Below are positions 1-12,160 of a DNA stretch of 64,000 bases, in pieces. Position numbers and translations under genes: made by a program. The stretch lies in NCBI GenBank assembly GCA_037893225.1, contig JAZGUH010000331.1:2356001-2420000 (forward strand), given 5' to 3'. Source of the DNA: Hippasteria phrygiana (Eukaryota > Echinodermata > Asteroidea > Valvatida > Goniasteridae). Under the pieces are notes generated by a model. That model made no database searches, was not told where the DNA came from, and was given only the letters and a program-made list of their open reading frames with translations. Position 1 is the first letter of the stretch; the number at the start of each line of letters is the position of its first letter.

Positions 1-484
1 GCATAACTCACTCCCCAACAACAACTTTTTCAAGTTGTGTTGAAAATGTCTGTCCAACATGTCAAAGCATTTATCTGCAATCATTCATGTTCAGAATTGT
101 GTAATCACATACATTTGAGGCTTTTGTTGGAGAATTTGCACTGCTAAATAGAGGAAAAACATGTTAATTTGTGTTGACTTTAGGCCTACATGTATTATTG
201 GCAGTGTATGGTCACAAATTTCTTTTAGTAATGTACATGTAGAGTGTTCATATATATATTTTGTACTATGTAAATTTCTATCTCATATTCCACAAATATT
301 TAGGAGATAAATCTTTAAAAATAACACATAGTGCCACATATTTAGGCAAGCAGGGTTGGTTTATTTTCCAAGATTTCGCTGCTTCTGAACCATGCTGGTG
401 CGGAATATTAAAGTAAAATCTCGCAATTTTCGACATGCTTACCTGAATATCTGGACCACCAAATTGAAACATGTTGCTGTCCGC
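1..484. other. Unassigned AT-rich DNA
   Basis: No exon with convincing splice sites, no repeat shared with the rest of the window and no inverted-repeat ends were seen here. The short minus-strand open frame at 278-472 has no supporting signal. Confidence 0.5.
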
Positions 485-690
485 TACTGAACTTCCTCCA
501 TTGGAGCCTCTATCGCCTTTTTAAACGTTTGGACATGATCTGCCGATAGTAGCGTCTAAGGTCGTCTGCAGTGATCGTGTGGTTTTTCTGAATATGTATC
601 TGAAGTCTCAACAAAAGCATCCGGTTTCACCCTTACAACGGCCTCCAAAATACTAGATACGTCACTTGAGATACAAGTAGAGTTCGAGGA
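485..690 (+). repeat. Decayed fragment of the 17.4-18.5 kb foldback element
   Basis: Positions 507-671 align by eye with 17,400-17,559, the left arm of the foldback element. Shared landmarks are the stretch around TTTGGACATGATCTG, the block CGATAGTAG, and the block ACGGCC.CCAAAATACTAGA. Many substitutions separate them, so this is an older copy of the same family. Neither end of the element is recognisable here. Confidence 0.65.
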
Positions 691-695
691 TTAAG

Positions 696-917
696 GTGCA
701 GACACTAAGGTTCAAATACGAGCCGGACGAAAAGTCGAATTTCACGTCCAACTCCAAGAGGCACCCGTTGAGCCCCGAGGCGCGCGCAGTGCCGCTGGCC
801 GATATACGCAAACATGTATCCATGTCATGTTTAAGAATCCACTACTATAATATGCACAGCTCGTTTGTGCATGCTCCGGGTTGCACGAAAAATGTTTTTT
901 TTTCGGGTTTAACTTGA
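696..917 (+). CDS. Possible coding exon, unrecognised
   Basis: The stretch 715-805 is more GC- and CpG-rich than its surroundings and reads as a polar peptide (for example FKYEPDEKSNFTSNSKRHPL). No family is recognised. An AG sits upstream near 690, but there is no clear GTRAGT donor after the GC-rich part, and the frame then runs into AT-rich, low-complexity DNA. It could equally be chance or a remnant. Confidence 0.15.
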   Translation: MQTLRFKYEPDEKSNFTSNSKRHPLSPEARAVPLADIRKHVSMSCLRIHYYNMHSSFVHAPGCTKNVFFSGLT

Positions 918-999
918 TCGTATTCTCATTTTGAGGGGATCAGTCGCTGCATGAATGACTACTCTGCATTTTGGGTGAGTGTTTGGTTGATATATTCAG

Positions 1000-1048
1000 G
1001 GAAACGGAAGATATCGGCGCTCCAAACAAAAACCGCAGTAAACCCAAT
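1000..1048 (+). CDS. Possible small exon, unrecognised
   Basis: A 49-nt segment lies between a TATATTCAG acceptor and a strong GTAAGT donor and is open in the frame ETEDIGAPNKNRSKPN. Splice signals are good but the coding content is too short to assign. A competing GTGAGT donor lies only 25 nt upstream at about 975, so both cannot be used in the same transcript. It may belong with the GC-rich open stretch at 696-917. Confidence 0.2.
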
Positions 1049-1389
1049 GTAAGTCCTTCCAGCTCTAAACGGCGAATCTCGCATGTACGGATAGATTTTG
1101 TTGTAGACTATGCGTGTGGAAATTTGGCATCTGCAGCGTATGTACGTACTTTGTTAGGCTTGATTCTGCATGATTAGTAAGTTAGCGAAACGTTACGCAC
1201 GGTGTTTCGGATAACTATTTCACAGCCTACCGGTGATTAGGCGTACTTGAAAAAGACCGATAAAATCAACCCTTTTGCTTATAAAACAGCATGTACATTT
1301 AATCCATTGGTTTTCTGCCCTTCCCAGAATTCCTTTGTGTTATATTGAATTTGGTCTAAATATTCAAATGGCTGAGTTATTTCTTGTAC

Positions 1390-2460
1390 TTGAGTGAGCC
1401 ACGATCATGAAATTTTGGAATTAGGGAGAGAAAAATTCAATGTATACATTTTTGTAATCGGATTGACCCTTACATGCGTTAAAAAAAAAAATATTTTTGA
1501 TGACGTCATCATGACGTCACACAATTTTCGCCTTTTAGGGCATATCTTTGAGACATACCAAAGCTATAAGAAAAAGAATTTTGAAAATATCTTGTTTTGT
1601 TCGCTAGATATATTGAAAAGAATGTTACGATTTTAATACTTCAAAAATTCAGCGACTTGAAAAAAGACTAGAAATCAACCCTTTTATAAACAGCAAGCTC
1701 ATAATAGCCATGGTTATCAGCCCGTCCAGAATTCCTTTGTGTTATATTGAATTTGGTCTAAATTTTGAAATGGCTGTTATTTCTTACTTGAGTGAGCCAC
1801 GATCATGAAATTTTGGAATTGGGTACAGAAAAATACAATGTATACATTTTTGTAATCAGATTGACCCTTACATGCGTTTAAAAAAAAAAATATTGTTGAT
1901 GACGTCATCATGACGTCACACAATTTTCGCCATTTAGGGCATATCTTTGAGACATACCAAAGCTGTAACAAAAATAATTTTGAAAATATCTTGTTTTGTT
2001 CGCTAGATATATTGAAAAGAATGTTACGATTTTAAAACTTCAAAAATTCAGCGACTTGAAAAAAGACTAGAAATCAACCCCTTTTATAAACAGCAAGCTC
2101 ATAATAGCCATGGTTATCAGCCCGTCCCAGAATTCCTTTGTGTTATATTGAATTTGGTCTAAATTTTGAAATGGCTGTCATTTCTTACTTGAGTGAGCCA
2201 CGATCATGAAATTTTGGAATTGGGTACAGGAAAATTCAATATATACATTTTTGTAATCGGATTGACCCTTACATGCGTTAACAAAAAAACACATTTTTGA
2301 TAACGTCATCATGACGTCACACAATTTTTCCCTTTTAAGACATATCTTTGAGACATACCAAAGCTATAACAAAAAGAATTTTGAAAATATCTTGTTTTGT
2401 TCGCTAGATATATTGAAAAGAATGTTACGATTTATAAAATTCAAAAATTCATAAAAAATC
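1390..2460 (-). repeat. Module A tandem block, about 400-bp unit, three copies
   Basis: CRE pairs followed by the TTTGAGACATACC core recur near 1,505, 1,912 and 2,308, a period of about 400 bp. Each unit also carries TTGAGTGAGCCACGATCA and a CCCTTTTATAAACAGCA block. The same block recurs at 6.5-7.5 kb and, inverted, at 45.6-47.0, 48.8-49.3, 50.5-51.5, 57.4-58.3 and 60.1-61.1 kb. Confidence 0.85.
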
Positions 2461-2621
2461 ACTTGATGACGTCATCATGACGTCACTCTACGACATACAA
2501 TTTCAGTTTAGCGTCTATGTTTGAGGTAAGTTTGGTTAGGTTCTGAGGTTTTTTAAGACCTAAAGTGCCGCCGACAAAATTCGTGTACAAAGTCTATGGG
2601 ATTTTGGTCAGAACTAAAAGA

Positions 2622-2690
2622 AGAAGAAGAAGAAGAAGAAGAAGAAGAAGAAGAAAAAAAAACTAGAGGTCTATGTTTTTAAGAACATAG
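2622..2690 (-). mobile_element. Helitron-like 3' terminus with (GAA)n tract
   Basis: On the minus strand the order is hairpin CTATGTTCTTAAAAACATAG (2,690-2,671), a 4-nt spacer, CTAG (2,666-2,663), then a T-rich (TTC)n tract. Hairpin, short spacer, CTRR and a following T is the arrangement of Helitron 3' ends. The mirrored right-array copy at 57,173-57,200 is identical. No matching 5' end was found, so the parent element is undefined. Confidence 0.55.
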
Positions 2691-3289
2691 GGCTTTTCCA
2701 TATGTTTTTATGATGTCACTTCGAATTTTGTAAACTAGTGACAAATCTACCTAACCACCAAGTTTCGTGACGATTAGACATGGTCTATCCTTATGTCTTT
2801 CAAGAAATCATGCCTTTAATGACGTCATTATGACTTCAGTAATTTTTCGCATTTATATAAAAGAATGTACGAGCTAACAAAGCTATTACAAAAGGAATTT
2901 TGAATTGAACATGTTCTGTTGATGAGATATGGTTTTAAGAATCTTTAACATTAAAATTTTGAAATTACCATAAAAATCAGATGATGACGTCATTATGACG
3001 TCACCTCAATTTTGATTTATAACATGTACTTGTTTAGCAACATACCAGGTTTGAATGCAATTGGACTTACGGTTCTCTTGATATGGGCCCTTGAAAAATG
3101 AGCCTTTAAGATGACATCACGAACACATAATGATGTCATCGTGACATCACTGTTCGGCACACAATTTCAGATTAGGGTCTATGTTTGGTTTAAGTTTGCT
3201 TAAGATCTGATGTTGTTTAGTGACCAAAGTGCCGCAGACAAAATTCGTGTTTAAGAAGAAACCAAAATAGTGGGTATTGTGTAGTTTAG

Positions 3290-3672
3290 GATTTCTGTAT
3301 TAATTGTGTTCATGTTAGCTTCTGGAGTATTTGATTATTCCAAAAGCCTTTTTTTGTTACTAAAGTAGACTTCTCTGAATCCCAATGACACGTGCTTTTG
3401 TGATTTGGAAAGGTTTTTTAAGGCGGAAAATACGATTTTCTTACGTTGTGTCACGTTTTGGCTCGGTCAACTACTCTCCCACCAGCTATATATCCGTGTA
3501 AAGCTGGGTATTGCGCAATCACGTATTTTGTTACCTCTTAGATAACGATTTCACTCCAAAAAAAACCTGCAGATGTTCTTCGACGTGGCCCTTTGTTCTG
3601 AATGTGGCAAAACGAACAATTTTCAAGTAGATTGTGTTCATGCCTGGGCGAAAGTGTAAACTACACAATCGC
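3290..3672. mobile_element. Nested short inverted-repeat element, copy 1
   Basis: A segment of about 390 bp without CRE pairs interrupts the array. Its ends carry ATTGTGTAGTTTAG and its inverse CTAAACTACACAAT (best preserved in the copies at 8,108-8,503 and 56,190-56,585). This copy lacks 3 bp in the inner end. No target duplication is evident. A long minus-strand open frame overlaps its end, but it includes array hairpin sequence and is not taken as a gene. Confidence 0.5.
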
Positions 3673-5279
3673 GTGAACAGAACAAAAACAAAGGCTTTCC
3701 TGCTGTAGCGGAAACGCCAAAAAATGTGCGTCTGTTGTAAACATACGCATGGCTTTTCCTTTTTTTCTTTTTTATTTAACATAAAGTATCAGAAGGTCTA
3801 TGTCTTTGCTAAGTTTAAGATCTGAGATTATTTTATGATTAACATTTCGTACTCCAAACTTGACCTTTAAGTTCATGTTACATGCCACACGAAGACGTCA
3901 TTATGACGTCACTCTTCGCGGCACGACTTTGCATCAGGGTCTATACCTATGCTAACTCTGACTAAGATTCGATGTTGTTTGATGAGAAAAGTGCCGATCA
4001 GAAAATCTATGCACAAAGTCTATGGGATTTGGGATAGAACTAAAATAAGAAGCAGAAAAAAAATAGATATAGGGCCTTCAAAAATGCAAATTTAAGATGA
4101 CGTCACGTGACATGTGATGACGTCATCATGACGTCATGATTCGGCACCCATCTCGAGTAGATAGTCAATGCATATGCCAAGTTTGAAGTTCATGGCATTT
4201 GAAGAAGTGCAAAATTTTAAGAGTACAATGAAATTTGAAACATTTACAAATTCATAAAAAATCAGCCGATGACGTCATCATGACGTCACTTCGGATTTTG
4301 CATGCTAGTGGCACTATCTACCTTCCCACCAATTTTTATGACGATCGGACGTACCCTTATGTGTGTTTCAGAAATGCACATTTTTGATGACGTCATGATG
4401 ACGTCACACATTTTTCAAATGTATGTGAAAGAATATAGGAGCTAACAAAGCTATTACAAAAAGAATTTTGAATTTAGCATGTTCTGTTGGTGAGATATGG
4501 CTTTAAGAAACTTTGAAGTTGAAAAACTTTAATATTACTGTAAAATCGTATGATGACGTCATCATGACGTCACCTCAATTTCTATGTATAACACGAGCTA
4601 CCATACCAACATACCTGGTTTGAAGGCAATCGGACCTACCGTTCTCTAGATATGGGCCCTTGAAAAATGCACATTTAAGATGACGTCACATGACACGTGA
4701 TGACGTCATCATGACGTCACGTTTCGGCATACATTTTCAGCTTAGGGTCTCTGTTTGTGTTAAGCCTGATTAAGATCTGATGTTGCTTAGTGACCAAAGT
4801 GTCCCGTACAAAATTCGTGTACAAAGTCTATGGGATTTGGGATAGAACTAAAAATTCATAGAAAATCAGCCGATGACGTCATCATGACGTCACCTCGGAT
4901 TTAACATCCTAGTAGCATTATCTACCTGCACACTAATTTTTATGACGATCGTCCCTACCCTTATATGTGTTTCAAAAAAGCATATTTTTGATGACGTCAT
5001 GATGACGTCACACATTTTTCACATTTATCTGAAAGAATATAGGAGCTAACAAAGCTATTACAAAAAGAATTTTGAATTTAGCATGTTCTGTTGATGAGAT
5101 ATGGCTTTAAGAAACTTTAGTGTTCAAAAACTTAAAAATTACTATAAAATCGTATGATGACGTCATCATGACGTCATGTCAATTTTCATCTATAAACCTG
5201 CTGGCCTACTTAGATATTACATTTCAACTTAATCGAGCTTGTACTTTTGTAGATATGGCTTCAAAAACTGCCCCTTTAA

Positions 5280-6350
5280 GATGACGTCACGTGACATGTG
5301 ATGACATCATGATAATGTCATGTCAATTTTCAGCTATAAACCTACTGGGCTACCTAGATATTACTTTTCAACTTAATCGAACTTGTAATTTTGTATATAT
5401 ATGGCTTCAAAAACTGCCCCTTTAAGATGACGTCACGTGACATGTGATGACGTCATCATAACGTCAATTCAATTTTTATCTATAAACCTACTGGGCTACC
5501 TAGATATTACTTTTGAACTTAATCGGACTTGTGCTTTTGTAGACATATGGCTTCAAAAACTGCCCCTTTAAGATGACGTCACGTGACATGTGATGACATC
5601 AATTATGATAATGTCATGTCAATTTTCAGCTATAAACCTACTGGGCTACCTAGATATTACTTTTCAACTTAATCGAATTTGTACTTTTGTAGATATATGG
5701 CTTCAAAAACTGCCCCTTTAAGATGACGTCACGTGGCATGTCATGACGTCATCAAGAGGTAAAAGTTCGGCACACATTGTGAGCAGTTAGTCTAAGTGTC
5801 TGCCAAGTTTAAAAGTACCCAAAGTGCCGGTAAGAAAGAAAACGTGTACAAATGCTATAGGCAATAATCTAGCGAGTGCCCCTTTAAGATGACACCACGT
5901 GACATGTTATGACTTGATCATAACGTCATGTCAATTTTCATCTATAACACCAGGTGGCATACCTTACGTTCCAACTGAATCGGACTTGTACTTTTGTAGA
6001 TATATGGCTTCAAAAACTGCCCCTTTAAGATGACGTCACGTGGCATGTCATGACGTCATCAAGAGGTAAAAGTTCGGCACACATTGTGAGCAGTTAGTCT
6101 AAGTGTCTGCCAAGTTTAAAAGTACCCAAAGTGCCGGTAAGAAAGAAAACGTGTACAAATGCTATAGGCAATAATCTAGCGAGTGCCCCTTTAAGATGAC
6201 ACCACGTGACATGTTATGACTTGATCATAACGTCATGTCAATTTTCATCTATAACACCAGGTGGCATACCTTACGTTCCAACTGAATCGGACTTGTACTT
6301 TTGTAGATATATAGCTTCGAAAAATGCCCCTTTAAGATGACGTCACGTGA
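5280..6350 (-). repeat. Module D block, about 145-bp unit, plus a 307-bp tandem duplication
   Basis: Units starting near CCCCTTTAAGATGACGTCA recur at about 5,272, 5,418, 5,564 and 5,716. Each contains ACGTGACATGTGATGA and a TCTATAAACCTACTGG block. A 307-bp segment is then repeated in tandem, apparently without change (5,701-6,007 and 6,008-6,314). The mirrored right-array region (58.5-58.8 kb) has a single copy, so this duplication postdates the split of the arms or was collapsed there. Confidence 0.8.
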
Positions 6351-6649
6351 CATGTGATGACGTCATCAGGACGTAAAAGTTCGGCACACATTGTGAGCAG
6401 TTGGGGTAAGTGTCTGCCAAGTTTAAAAGTAGCCAATGTGGCCGGTAAGAAAGTAAACGTTTACAAATGCTATGGGCAATATTCTATCGACTTGAAAAAA
6501 GAATTTTTTTATGACGTCATCATGACGTCACACAATTTTCGCTTTTTAGGGCATATCTTTGAGACATACCAAAGCTATAACAAAAAGAATTTTGAAAATA
6601 TCTTGTTTTGTTCGCTAGATATAGTGAAAAGAATGTTACGATTATAAAA

Positions 6650-9600
6650 CTTCAAGAATTCAGCGACTTGAAAAAAGACTACAAATCAACCCTTTTTATA
6701 AACAGCATGCACATTTAAGCCATGGTTATCAGCCCTTCCCAGAATTCCTTTGTGTTATATTGAATTTGGTCTACATTTTGAAATGGCTCCTATTTCTTAC
6801 TTGAGTGAGCCACGATCACGATATTTTGGAATTAGGTACAGGAAAATTCAATGTATACATTTTTGTAATCGGATTGACCCTTACATGCGTTAAAAATAAA
6901 ACATATTTTTGATGACGTCATCATGACGTCACACAATTTTCGCCATTTAGGGCATATCTTTGAGACATACCAAAGCTATAACAAAAAGAATTTTGAAAAT
7001 ATCTTGTTTTGTTCGCTAGATATATTGAAAAGAATGTTACGATTTTAAAACTTCAAAAATTCAGCGACTTGAAAAAAGACTAGAAATCAACCCCTTTTAT
7101 AAACAGCAAGCTCATAATAGCCATGGTTATCAGCCCGTCCCAGAATTCCTTTGTGTTATATTGAATTTGGTCTAAATTTTGAAATGGCTGTCATTTCTTA
7201 CTTGAGTGAGCCACGATCATGAAATTTTGGAATTGGGTACAGGAAAATTCAATATATACATTTTTGTAATCGGATTGACCCTTACATGCGTTAACAAAAA
7301 AACACATTTTTGATGACGTCATCATGACGTCACACAATTTTCGCAATTTAGGGCATATCTTTGAGACATACCAAAGCTATAAGAAAAAGAATTTTGAAAA
7401 TATCTTGTTTTGTTCGCTAGATATATTTAAAAGAATGTTACGATTTTAAAAATTCAAAAATTCATAAAAAATCACGTGATGACGTCATCACGACGTCACT
7501 CTACGACATACAATTTCAGCTTAGGGTCTATGTTTGATGTAAGTTTGGTTAGGTTCTGAGGTTTTTTAAGACCTAAAGTGCCGCCGACAAAATTCGTGTA
7601 CAAAGTCTATGGGATTTTGGTCAGAACTAAAAGAAGAAGAAGAAAAAAAAGAAAAAATTATGACTTCAGTAATTTTTCGCATTTATATAAAAGAATGTAC
7701 GAGCTAACAAAGCTATTACAAAAGGAATTTTGAATTGAACATGTTCTGTTGATGAGATGTGGTTTTAAGAATCTTTAACGTTAAAATTTTGAAATTACCA
7801 TAAAAATCAGATGATGACGTCATTATGACGTCACCTAAATTTTGATTTATAACATGTACTTGTTTAGCCAACATACCAGGTTTGAATGCAATTGGACTTA
7901 CGGTTCTCTTGATATGGGCCCTTGAAAAATGAGCCTTTAAGATGACATCACGTAACACATAATGACGTCATCGTGACATCACTCTTCGGCACACAATTTC
8001 AGATTAGGGTCTATGTTTGGGTTAAGTTTGCTTAAGATCTGATGTTGTTTAGTGACCAAAGTGCCGCAGACAAAATTCGTGTTTAAGAAGAAACCAAAAT
8101 AGTGGGTATTGTGTAGTTTAGGATTTCTGTATTAATTGTGTTCATGTTAGCTTCTGGAGTATTTGATTATTCCAAAAGCCTTTTTTTGTTACTAAAGTAG
8201 ACTTCTCTGAATCCCAATGACACGTGCTTTTGTGATTTGGAAAGGTTTTTTAAGGCGGAAAATACGATTTTCTTACGTTGTGTCACGTTTTGGCTCGGTC
8301 AACTACTCTCCCACCAGCTATATATCCGTGTAAAGCTGGGTATTGCGCAATCACGTATTTTGTTACCTCTTAGCTAACGATTTCACTCCAAAAAACCCCT
8401 GCAGATGTTCTTCGACGTGGCCCTTTGTTCTGAATGTGGCAAAACGAACAATTTTCAAGTAGATTGTGTTCATGCCTGGGCGAAAGTGTACTAAACTACA
8501 CAATCGCGCGAACAGAACAAAAACAAAGGCTTTCCTGCTGTAGCGGAAACGCCAAAAAATGTGCGTCTGTTGTAAACATACGCATGGCTTTTCCTTTTTT
8601 TCTTTTTTATTTAACATAAAGTATCAGAAGGTCTATGTCTTTGCTAAGTTTAAGATCTGAGATTATTTTATGATTAACATTTCGTACTCCAAACTTGACC
8701 TTTAAGTTCATGTTACATGCCACACGAAGACGTCATTATGACGTCACTCTTCGCGGCACGACTTTGCATCAGGGTCTATACCTATGCTAACTCTGACTAA
8801 GATTCGATGTTGTTTGATGACAAAAGTGCCGATCAGAAAATCTATGCACAAAGTCTATGGGATTTGGGATAGAACTAAAATAAGAAGCAGAAAAAAAATA
8901 GATATAGGGCCTTCAAAAATGCAAATTTAAGATGACGTCACGTGACATGTGATGACGTCATCATGACGTCATGATTCGGCACCCATCTCGAGTAGATAGT
9001 CAATGCATATGCCAAGTTTGAAGTTCATGGCATTTGAAGAAGTGCAAAATTTTAAGAGTACAATGAAATTTGAAACATTTACAAATTCATAAAAAATCAG
9101 CCGATGACGTCATCATGACGTCACCTCGGATTTTGCATGCTAGTGGCACTATCTACCTACCCACCAATTTTTATGACGATCGGACGTACCCTTATGTGTG
9201 TTTCAGAAATGCACATTTTTGATGACGTCATGATGACGTCACACATTTTTCAAATGTATGTGAAAGAATATAGGAGCTAACAAAGCTATTACAAAAAGAA
9301 TTTTGAATTTAGCATGTTCTGTTGGTGAGATATGGCTTGAAGAAACTTTGAAGTTGAAAAACTTTAATATTACTGTAAAATCGTATGATGACGTCATCAT
9401 GACGTCACCTTAATTTTCATCTATAACACGAGCTACCATACCAACATACCAGGTTTGAAGGCAATCGGACCTACCGTTCTCTAGATATAGGCTCTTGAAA
9501 AATGCACATTTAAGATGACGTCACATGACACGTGATGACGTCATCATGACGTCACGTTTCGGCTTACATTTTCAGCTTAGGGTCTATGTTTGTGTTAAGT

Positions 9601-9700
9601 CTGATTAAGATCCGAGGTTGTTTAGTGACCAAAGTGCCACTTACAAAATTCGTGTACAAAGTCTATGGGATTTGGGATAGAACTAAAAAATTCACAGAAA
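6650..9700 (-). repeat. Second copy of a roughly 5-kb direct duplication
   Basis: This stretch repeats 1,640-4,870. The offset is about 5,013 bp at the start. It falls to about 4,833 bp after 7,650 because roughly 180 bp, including the hairpin-CTAG end at 2,663-2,690, is missing from this copy. Both copies carry the nested element (3,290-3,672 and 8,108-8,503), so that insertion is older than the duplication. Confidence 0.8.
8108..8503. mobile_element. Nested short inverted-repeat element, copy 2
   Basis: About 396 bp bounded by ATTGTGTAGTTTA and TAAACTACACAAT. It lies at the exact mirror position of 56,190-56,585 (coordinate sum 64,693) and looks identical by eye. The overlapping minus-strand 84-codon frame (8,363-8,617) is repeated unchanged in the right array, but it reads straight through a structural hairpin relic and is judged non-coding. 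Confidence 0.55.
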
Positions 9701-10762
9701 ATCAGCCGATGACGTCATCATGACGTCACCTCGGATTTTACATGCTATTAGCACTATCTACCTACCCACTAATTTTTATGACGATCGGACGTACCCTTAT
9801 GTGTGTTTCAGAAATGCACATTTTTGATGACGTCATGATGACGTCACACATTTTTCAAATGTATGTGAAAGAATATAGGAGCTAACAAAGCTATTACAAA
9901 AAGAATTTTGAATTTAGCATGTTCTGTTGGTGAGATATGGCTTTAAGAAACTTTGAAGTTCAAAAACTTAAAAATTAATATAAAATCATATGATGACGTC
10001 ATCATGACGTCACGTCAATTTTCATCTATAACACGAGCTAGCCAACCAACATACCAGGTTTGAAGGAAATTGGATATACCGTTCTCTAAATATGGGCCCT
10101 TGAAAAACGCACATTTAGGATGACGTCACGTGACACGTGACACGATTTTAACAATTCAAGAATTCAGCGACTTGAAAAAAGACTAGAAATCAACCCCTTT
10201 TATAAACAGCAAGCTCATAATAGCCATGGTTATCAGCCCGTCCCAGAATTCCTTTGTGTTATATTGAATTTGGTCTAAATTTTGAAATGGCTGTCATTTC
10301 TTACTTGAGTGAGCCACGATCATGAAATTTTGGAATTGGGTACAGGAAAATTCAATATATACATTTTTGTAATCGGATTGACCCTTACATGCGTTAACAA
10401 AAAAACACATTTTTGATGACGTCATCATGACGTCACACAATTTTCGCAATTTAGGGCATATCTTTGAGACATACCAAAGCTATAAGAAAAAGAATTTTGA
10501 AAATATCTTGTTTTGTTCGCTAGATATATTTAAAAGAATGTTACGATTTTAAAAATTCAAAAATTCATAAAAAATCACGTGATGACGTCATCACGACGTC
10601 ACTCTACGACATACAATTTCAGCTTAGGGTCTATGTTTGATGTAAGTTTGGTTAGGTTCTGAGGTTTTTTAAGACCTAAAGTGCCGCCGACAAAATTCGT
10701 GTACAAAGTCTATGGGATTTTGGTCAGAACTAAAAGAAGAAGAAAAAGAAAAAAAAAAAAAA

Positions 10763-10913
10763 TCAGAACAAAAACAAAGCCTTTTCCGAAGGATTTCGGA
10801 AAAGCCAAAAAAAAAATCAGAACAAAAACAAAGCCTTTTCCGAAGGATTTCGGAAAAGCCAAAAAAATCAGAACAAAAACAAAGCCTTTTCCGAAGGATT
10901 TCGGAAAAGCCAA
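10763..10913 (-). mobile_element. Three tandem hairpin-CTGA termini
   Basis: On the minus strand three units of about 50-55 bp each hold GGCTTTTCCGAA, the loop ATCC, TTCGGAAAAGG, then TTTGTTTTTGTT, CTGA and a T tract. The spacing (stem, 12 nt, CTRR, T) fits a Helitron-type 3' end. The units look identical apart from T-tract length. Long lysine-rich open frames across this region are by-products. Confidence 0.6.
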
Positions 10914-10933
10914 TTATGACATCAGTTTTTGTT

Positions 10934-11970
10934 GGATGGTGTAGGACTGTCGGATCTCGCCTACACTGCACAAAAAGTCACTTCAATGATGTATGATGTT
11001 TTCCCCCCGTGTGTAGGATTCCTGTAGGACTTTTTTGTGCAGTGTAGGATGGTGTAGGACTGTCGGATCTCGCCTCCCCGAAATATCACTATTTATTTGT
11101 ACACACTTCAATGCTGTATGATGTTTTCCCCCGTGTGTAGGATTCCTGTAGGACTTTTTTGTGCAGTGTAGGATGGTGTAGGACTGTCGGATCTCGCCTC
11201 CCCGAAATATCACTATATATTTGTACACACTTCAATGCTGTATGATGTTTTTCCCCGTGTGTAGGATTCCTGTAGGACCTTTTGTACAGTGTAGGATGGT
11301 GTAGGACTGTCGGATCTCGCCTCCCCGAAATATCACTATATATTTGTACACACTTCAATGATGTATGATGTTTTCCCCCGTGTGTAGGATTCCTGTAGGA
11401 CTTTTTTGTGCAGTGTAGGATGGTGTAGGACTGTCGGATCTCGCCTCCCCGAAATATCACTATATATTTGTACACACTTTAATGCTGTATGATGTTTTCC
11501 CCCGTGTGTATAGGATTCCTGTAGGACTTTTTTTGTGCAGTGTAGGATGGTGTAGGACTGTCGGATCTCGCCTCCCCGAAATATCACTATATATTGTACA
11601 CACTTCAATGCTGTATGATGTTTTTCCCCCGTGTGTAGGATCCTGTAGGACTTTGTTGTGCAGTGTAGCATGGTGTAGGACTGTCGGATCTCGCCTCCCC
11701 GAAATATCACTATATATTTGTGTACACACTTCAATTCTGTATGATGTTTTTCCCCCGTGTGTAGGATTCCTGTAGGACCTTTTGTACAGTGTAGGATGGT
11801 GTAGGACTGTCGGATCTCGCCTCCCCGAAATATCACTATATATTTGTACACACTTCAATGATGTATGATGTTTTCCCCCGTGTGTAGGATTCCTGTAGGA
11901 CTTTTTTGTGCAGTGTAGGATGGTGTAGGACTGTCGGATCTCGCCTCCCCGAAATGCTGTATGAGTAGTG
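10934..11970. repeat. Minisatellite, 124-bp unit, nine copies
   Basis: GGATGGTGTAGGACTGTCGG recurs at 10,934, 11,047, 11,171, 11,294, 11,418, 11,545, 11,668 (as GCATGG), 11,794 and 11,918, with spacings of 113-127 bp. Each unit contains several TGTAGGA heptamers. The first unit is short and holds an inverted 19-bp piece. The period is not a multiple of three, so the minus-strand frames containing HTGEK do not encode zinc fingers. Confidence 0.9.
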
Positions 11971-12160
11971 CAGGGTGTTGTGGGACTGCATGGAGATTCC
12001 CCCAGCAAATATAAATATAGCGGCGCCGTCTTTGCTTTTTACTTTGTGCACATTTCAATGGTGTAGGACTGTAGGAAGTGTAGGATCCTACAAAGTATAC
12101 GGAGTGAAAAAAGCTGCCCCATATCTGGCAGGGTATAGCAGCACCTGCATATGCATCGTC

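Larger units (their letters stand above)
1231..10933 (-). repeat. Left array of composite paired-CRE satellite
   Basis: The array is made of modules that each carry paired TGACGTCA palindromes 11 bp apart centre to centre. Three module classes recur: about 400 bp (module A, with a TTTGAGACATACCAAAGC core), about 605 bp (module B, four CRE pairs, ending near CAAAGTCTATGGGATTTGG), and about 145 bp (module D, with CCCCTTTAAGATGACGTCA). All three share a short core around TCCGAT, so they may descend from one monomer of roughly 150 bp. Strand is set so that the hairpin-CTAG ends point 5' to 3', which puts the array on the minus strand. The left edge is inside a module A copy; the right edge abuts the 124-bp minisatellite. 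Open frames rich in DVIMTS come from the CRE pair read in frame and are not genes. Confidence 0.85.

Noticed and set aside
6354..6647. Frames containing DVIMTSHNF repeated through both arrays
   Set aside because: The CRE pair happens to read DVIMTS; frames are interrupted in most copies and appear on whichever strand carries the module.
10681..10996. Lysine-rich proteins across the three CTGA hairpins
   Set aside because: Open in several frames on both strands because of A-rich hairpin repeats.
11089..12008. Minus-strand open frames of up to 182 codons with HTGEK motifs resembling zinc-finger linkers
   Set aside because: They lie wholly in the 124-bp minisatellite. The unit is not a multiple of three, so the frame changes every unit, and no C2H2 spacing of Cys and His exists.
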